Positions 61,973 to 64,000 of a DNA stretch of 64,000 nucleotides are shown here, piece after piece. The stretch covers positions 1-64,000 of the forward strand of contig CAINJJ010000041.1 of NCBI GenBank assembly GCA_903849645.1, read 5' to 3'. The notes beneath the pieces are model-generated. The model worked only from the letters and a program-made list of their open reading frames with translations. It was not told the origin of the DNA and searched no databases. The DNA is from an uncultured Acidobacteriaceae bacterium (GTDB lineage Bacteria > Acidobacteriota > Terriglobia > Terriglobales > Acidobacteriaceae). The number at the start of each line of letters is the position of its first letter. Position 1 is the first letter of the stretch. The translations under genes were made by a program, and so were the position numbers.

Positions 61973-63292
61973 ATGTCCATTGAAGGCACTCCGGAGTCCC
62001 ACGTTACCTCAGCCGGCCTGACACAGCAACCGCCCGCCCGCAAGGGGTCGTGGATCCGCATTCTTGTTTACCTGGTGCTGGTGGCCGCCGTGGGGCTGAT
62101 CGTCTGGCGGATCTACCAGAACCAGCAGGCAGCCAAGCAGCAGAGCGCCGCACAGGCGGCGGCGCTGATTGGGCGGCCGGTGCCGGTGCAGGTGACGCCC
62201 GCCGAGCAGCGGCCCATGCCCATCTACCTGACGGCCCTGGGCACCGTGACGCCATACATGACCGTGACCGTGAAGGCGCGGGTGAACGGCGAATTGCTGC
62301 CGGTCAAGTTTACCGAGGGCCAACTGGTGCGGCAGGGCGAGACGATCATGGCGATCGACCCCCGGCCCTACAAGGCGGCGCTCGATCAGGCCAAGGGTAC
62401 GCTGGCTCACGATGAGGCGCTGCTCAAGAACGCCAAAGCGGAGTACAACCGCTACAAGGCGCTCTATGATGCCGGCGTAACCTCCAAGGAGACGGTGGAT
62501 ACCGACGAAGCCGCCATGGGGCAGTACCTGGGGGCCATCGAGTCAGACAAGGCGGCCATCGAGACGGCCCAGTTGCAACTGAATTGGTGCACCATCCAGT
62601 CGCCGATCACGGGGCGCATCGGTCTGCGCCTGGTGGACCCCGGCAACATCATCACCGCCAATACGACCAACCTGGTGATCATCAACCAGCTTGAGCCCAT
62701 CGCCGCCTACTTCACCCTGCCGGAGAATCAACTGCCCCAGGTGCTGCACAAGCTGGCGGCGGAGAAGCGGCTGCCGGTGGACGCCTATGACCGGGGCGAC
62801 ACGGTCAAGCAGGCCAGCGGCGTGCTGCTGACGGCCGACAACCAGATCGACACGACGACAGGAACGGCCAAGCTCAAGGCGGTCTTCGACAACAAGGGCC
62901 AGGTGCTGTTTCCCAACCAGTTTGTGAATATCCACCTGGTGCTGGAGAATCGGCCCGATGCGGTGGTGGTGCCGTCGGCGGCCATCCAGACCGGGCTGCA
63001 AGGCTCCTATGTGTGGGTGGTGGATACGGACGCCAAGGGCGTGGCGACCAGCCGGATACAGCCGGTGAAGGTGGCCCTGGCCGAGGGGCAGGTCACGATT
63101 CTGGACAGCGGGCTGACCGGCGGGGCGCCTGTCGTGGTGGACGGCGCGGACAGGCTGCGTCCAGGCCAGATTGTTACAGTAAGCGCGGCCCGGCAGCGCG
63201 GTGGCGGCCAAGGTGCAGCCCCAGCGGCGCAGGGCGCGCCCGCAGGCGGCCCAGGCGGCGGAAAGCCCAATGACGCGAGGAAACCGCAGTGA
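61973..63292 (+). CDS. RND efflux periplasmic adaptor (MdtA-like)
   Basis: A 439-residue membrane-fusion protein. A single membrane anchor lies at 27-46. The lipoyl halves ([19 protein letters not shown] and [19 protein letters not shown]), a coiled-coil with [16 protein letters not shown], a beta-barrel and the distal domain follow. The C-terminal 30 residues are Gln/Gly/Ala/Pro-rich. Motifs such as [12 protein letters not shown] and VSKETV-like [13 protein letters not shown] resemble MdtA. It overlaps the next pump gene by 4 bp (GTGA), so the two are coupled. It belongs to a second, divergent RND system. Confidence 0.93.
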   Translation: MSIEGTPESHVTSAGLTQQPPARKGSWIRILVYLVLVAAVGLIVWRIYQNQQAAKQQSAAQAAALIGRPVPVQVTPAEQRPMPIYLTALGTVTPYMTVTVKARVNGELLPVKFTEGQLVRQGETIMAIDPRPYKAALDQAKGTLAHDEALLKNAKAEYNRYKALYDAGVTSKETVDTDEAAMGQYLGAIESDKAAIETAQLQLNWCTIQSPITGRIGLRLVDPGNIITANTTNLVIINQLEPIAAYFTLPENQLPQVLHKLAAEKRLPVDAYDRGDTVKQASGVLLTADNQIDTTTGTAKLKAVFDNKGQVLFPNQFVNIHLVLENRPDAVVVPSAAIQTGLQGSYVWVVDTDAKGVATSRIQPVKVALAEGQVTILDSGLTGGAPVVVDGADRLRPGQIVTVSAARQRGGGQGAAPAAQGAPAGGPGGGKPNDARKPQ

Positions 63293-64000
63293 GCCTTAGC
63301 CCTTCCCGGCCATTCATTCTGCGCCCGGTAGCGACCTCGCTGCTGATGGCTGCCATTCTGCTGGCCGGTTTTGTCGGCTATCAGCAGTTGCCGGTCTCCG
63401 CCCTGCCTGAGGTGGATTACCCCATCATCCAGGTGCTCACGTTCTACCCCGGCGCGGGGCCCGAGGTGATCGCTTCATCGGTGACAGCGCCACTGGAGCG
63501 GCAGTTTGGCCAGATGCCCGGACTCAAGCAGATGACCTCGGTCAGCTCGGGCGGCGGCTCGGTCATCACCCTGGAATTCAACCTGGATGAAAACATCGAC
63601 GTGGCGGAGCAGGAAGTGCAGGCCTCCATCAACGGGGCCAACAGCTTTTTGCCGCAGGACCTGCCCAATCCGCCCATCTACAGCAAGGTGAACCCCGCGG
63701 ACGCGCCCATCATGACCCTGGCGCTGACCTCGGATTCGCTGCCGCTGGACAAGATTGAAGACGCAGCCGACACCAACCTGGCGCAAAAGGTCTCGCAGGT
63801 CACCGGCGTGGGGCTCGTTTCCATCGCCGGCGGGCAGAAGCCGGCGGTGCGCATTCAGGCCAACCCCACGCAGCTCGCCGCCTATAACCTCAGCATGGAA
63901 GACCTGCGCGTGGCCGTGGCCGCGGCCAACGTGGACCAGGCAAAAGGCACGCTGAACGGCAGCCGGCAGTCCTACACCATCGGAGCCAATGATCAACTGG
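63289..64000 (+). CDS. RND efflux pump, N-terminal part (MdtB/MdtC-like; cut by window end)
   Basis: The frame from GTG 63289 is open to the window end (237 codons). It starts with [20 protein letters not shown] and [20 protein letters not shown], then [39 protein letters not shown] and [14 protein letters not shown], all typical of MdtB/MdtC-type RND proteins. The GTG overlaps the TGA of the adaptor gene. The rest, including any second pump gene as in MdtBC systems, lies beyond the window. Confidence 0.93.
   Translation, partial: MSLSPSRPFILRPVATSLLMAAILLAGFVGYQQLPVSALPEVDYPIIQVLTFYPGAGPEVIASSVTAPLERQFGQMPGLKQMTSVSSGGGSVITLEFNLDENIDVAEQEVQASINGANSFLPQDLPNPPIYSKVNPADAPIMTLALTSDSLPLDKIEDAADTNLAQKVSQVTGVGLVSIAGGQKPAVRIQANPTQLAAYNLSMEDLRVAVAAANVDQAKGTLNGSRQSYTIGANDQL

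Overview
The window looks like a chromosomal segment of an Acidobacteriota (Terriglobia/Acidobacteriaceae-like) genome. The pointers are Oar-type TonB-dependent receptors with an N-terminal carboxypeptidase-regulatory-like domain, paired CRTAC1-type (FG-GAP plus ASPIC/UnbV) and TPR proteins, an NHL-repeat secreted protein, many secreted glycoside hydrolases and Gram-negative RND efflux systems. This is inference from gene content; no rRNA or marker gene confirms it.

Layout. 1-3674: the tail of a probable transposase abuts a truncated Oar-like receptor, then an OmpR-type response regulator/histidine kinase pair. 3947-11805: tRNA-Ser, an APC amino-acid permease, pyrophosphatase, PurS, two small uncharacterised proteins, a Gfo/Idh/MocA oxidoreductase and a GH3 glycosidase, all with strongly C/G-ending codons. 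12170-12583: an orphan Ig-like fragment. 12990-29601: a block of more relaxed base composition with a TPR protein, two FG-GAP/ASPIC-UnbV proteins, a full Oar-like receptor, a GH29 alpha-L-fucosidase and a three-gene glycosyltransferase operon. A near-identical sequence of about 50 bp lies in direct orientation on both sides of this block, and the right side has a tRNA-Phe gene plus a broken second copy of its 3' half. The block is therefore a candidate genomic island of about 16.7 kb, and it is the most interesting part of the window.

30078-35404: adenosine deaminase, a LOG-type phosphoribohydrolase and a creatininase-family amidohydrolase; then a decayed patch with an IS5-like transposase fragment and a Fic gene broken by a frameshift and a stop; then tRNA-Cys and tRNA-Gly. 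35469-42901: a LolD-like ABC ATPase, a conserved unknown, glpK-glpD, and a compact phospholipid operon (CDP-alcohol phosphatidyltransferase, diacylglycerol-kinase-like, CdsA-like). 43018-54791: a large NHL/repeat secreted protein, an M28 peptidase, a CcdC-like membrane protein, an OsmC-type protein, cysK and cysE separated by a cluster of palindromic repeats, and a GH28-like beta-helix protein with PKD and PA14-like parts. 54829-64000: a small secreted protein and two divergent RND efflux operons, one complete (pump, adaptor, outer-membrane factor) and one running off the window end.

Working together: receptor, FG-GAP, TPR and GH29 genes suggest outer-membrane capture and breakdown of fucosylated glycans; cysE and cysK make cysteine from serine; glpK and glpD channel glycerol to dihydroxyacetone phosphate; the lipid operon could turn diacylglycerol through phosphatidate into CDP-diacylglycerol and a phospholipid.
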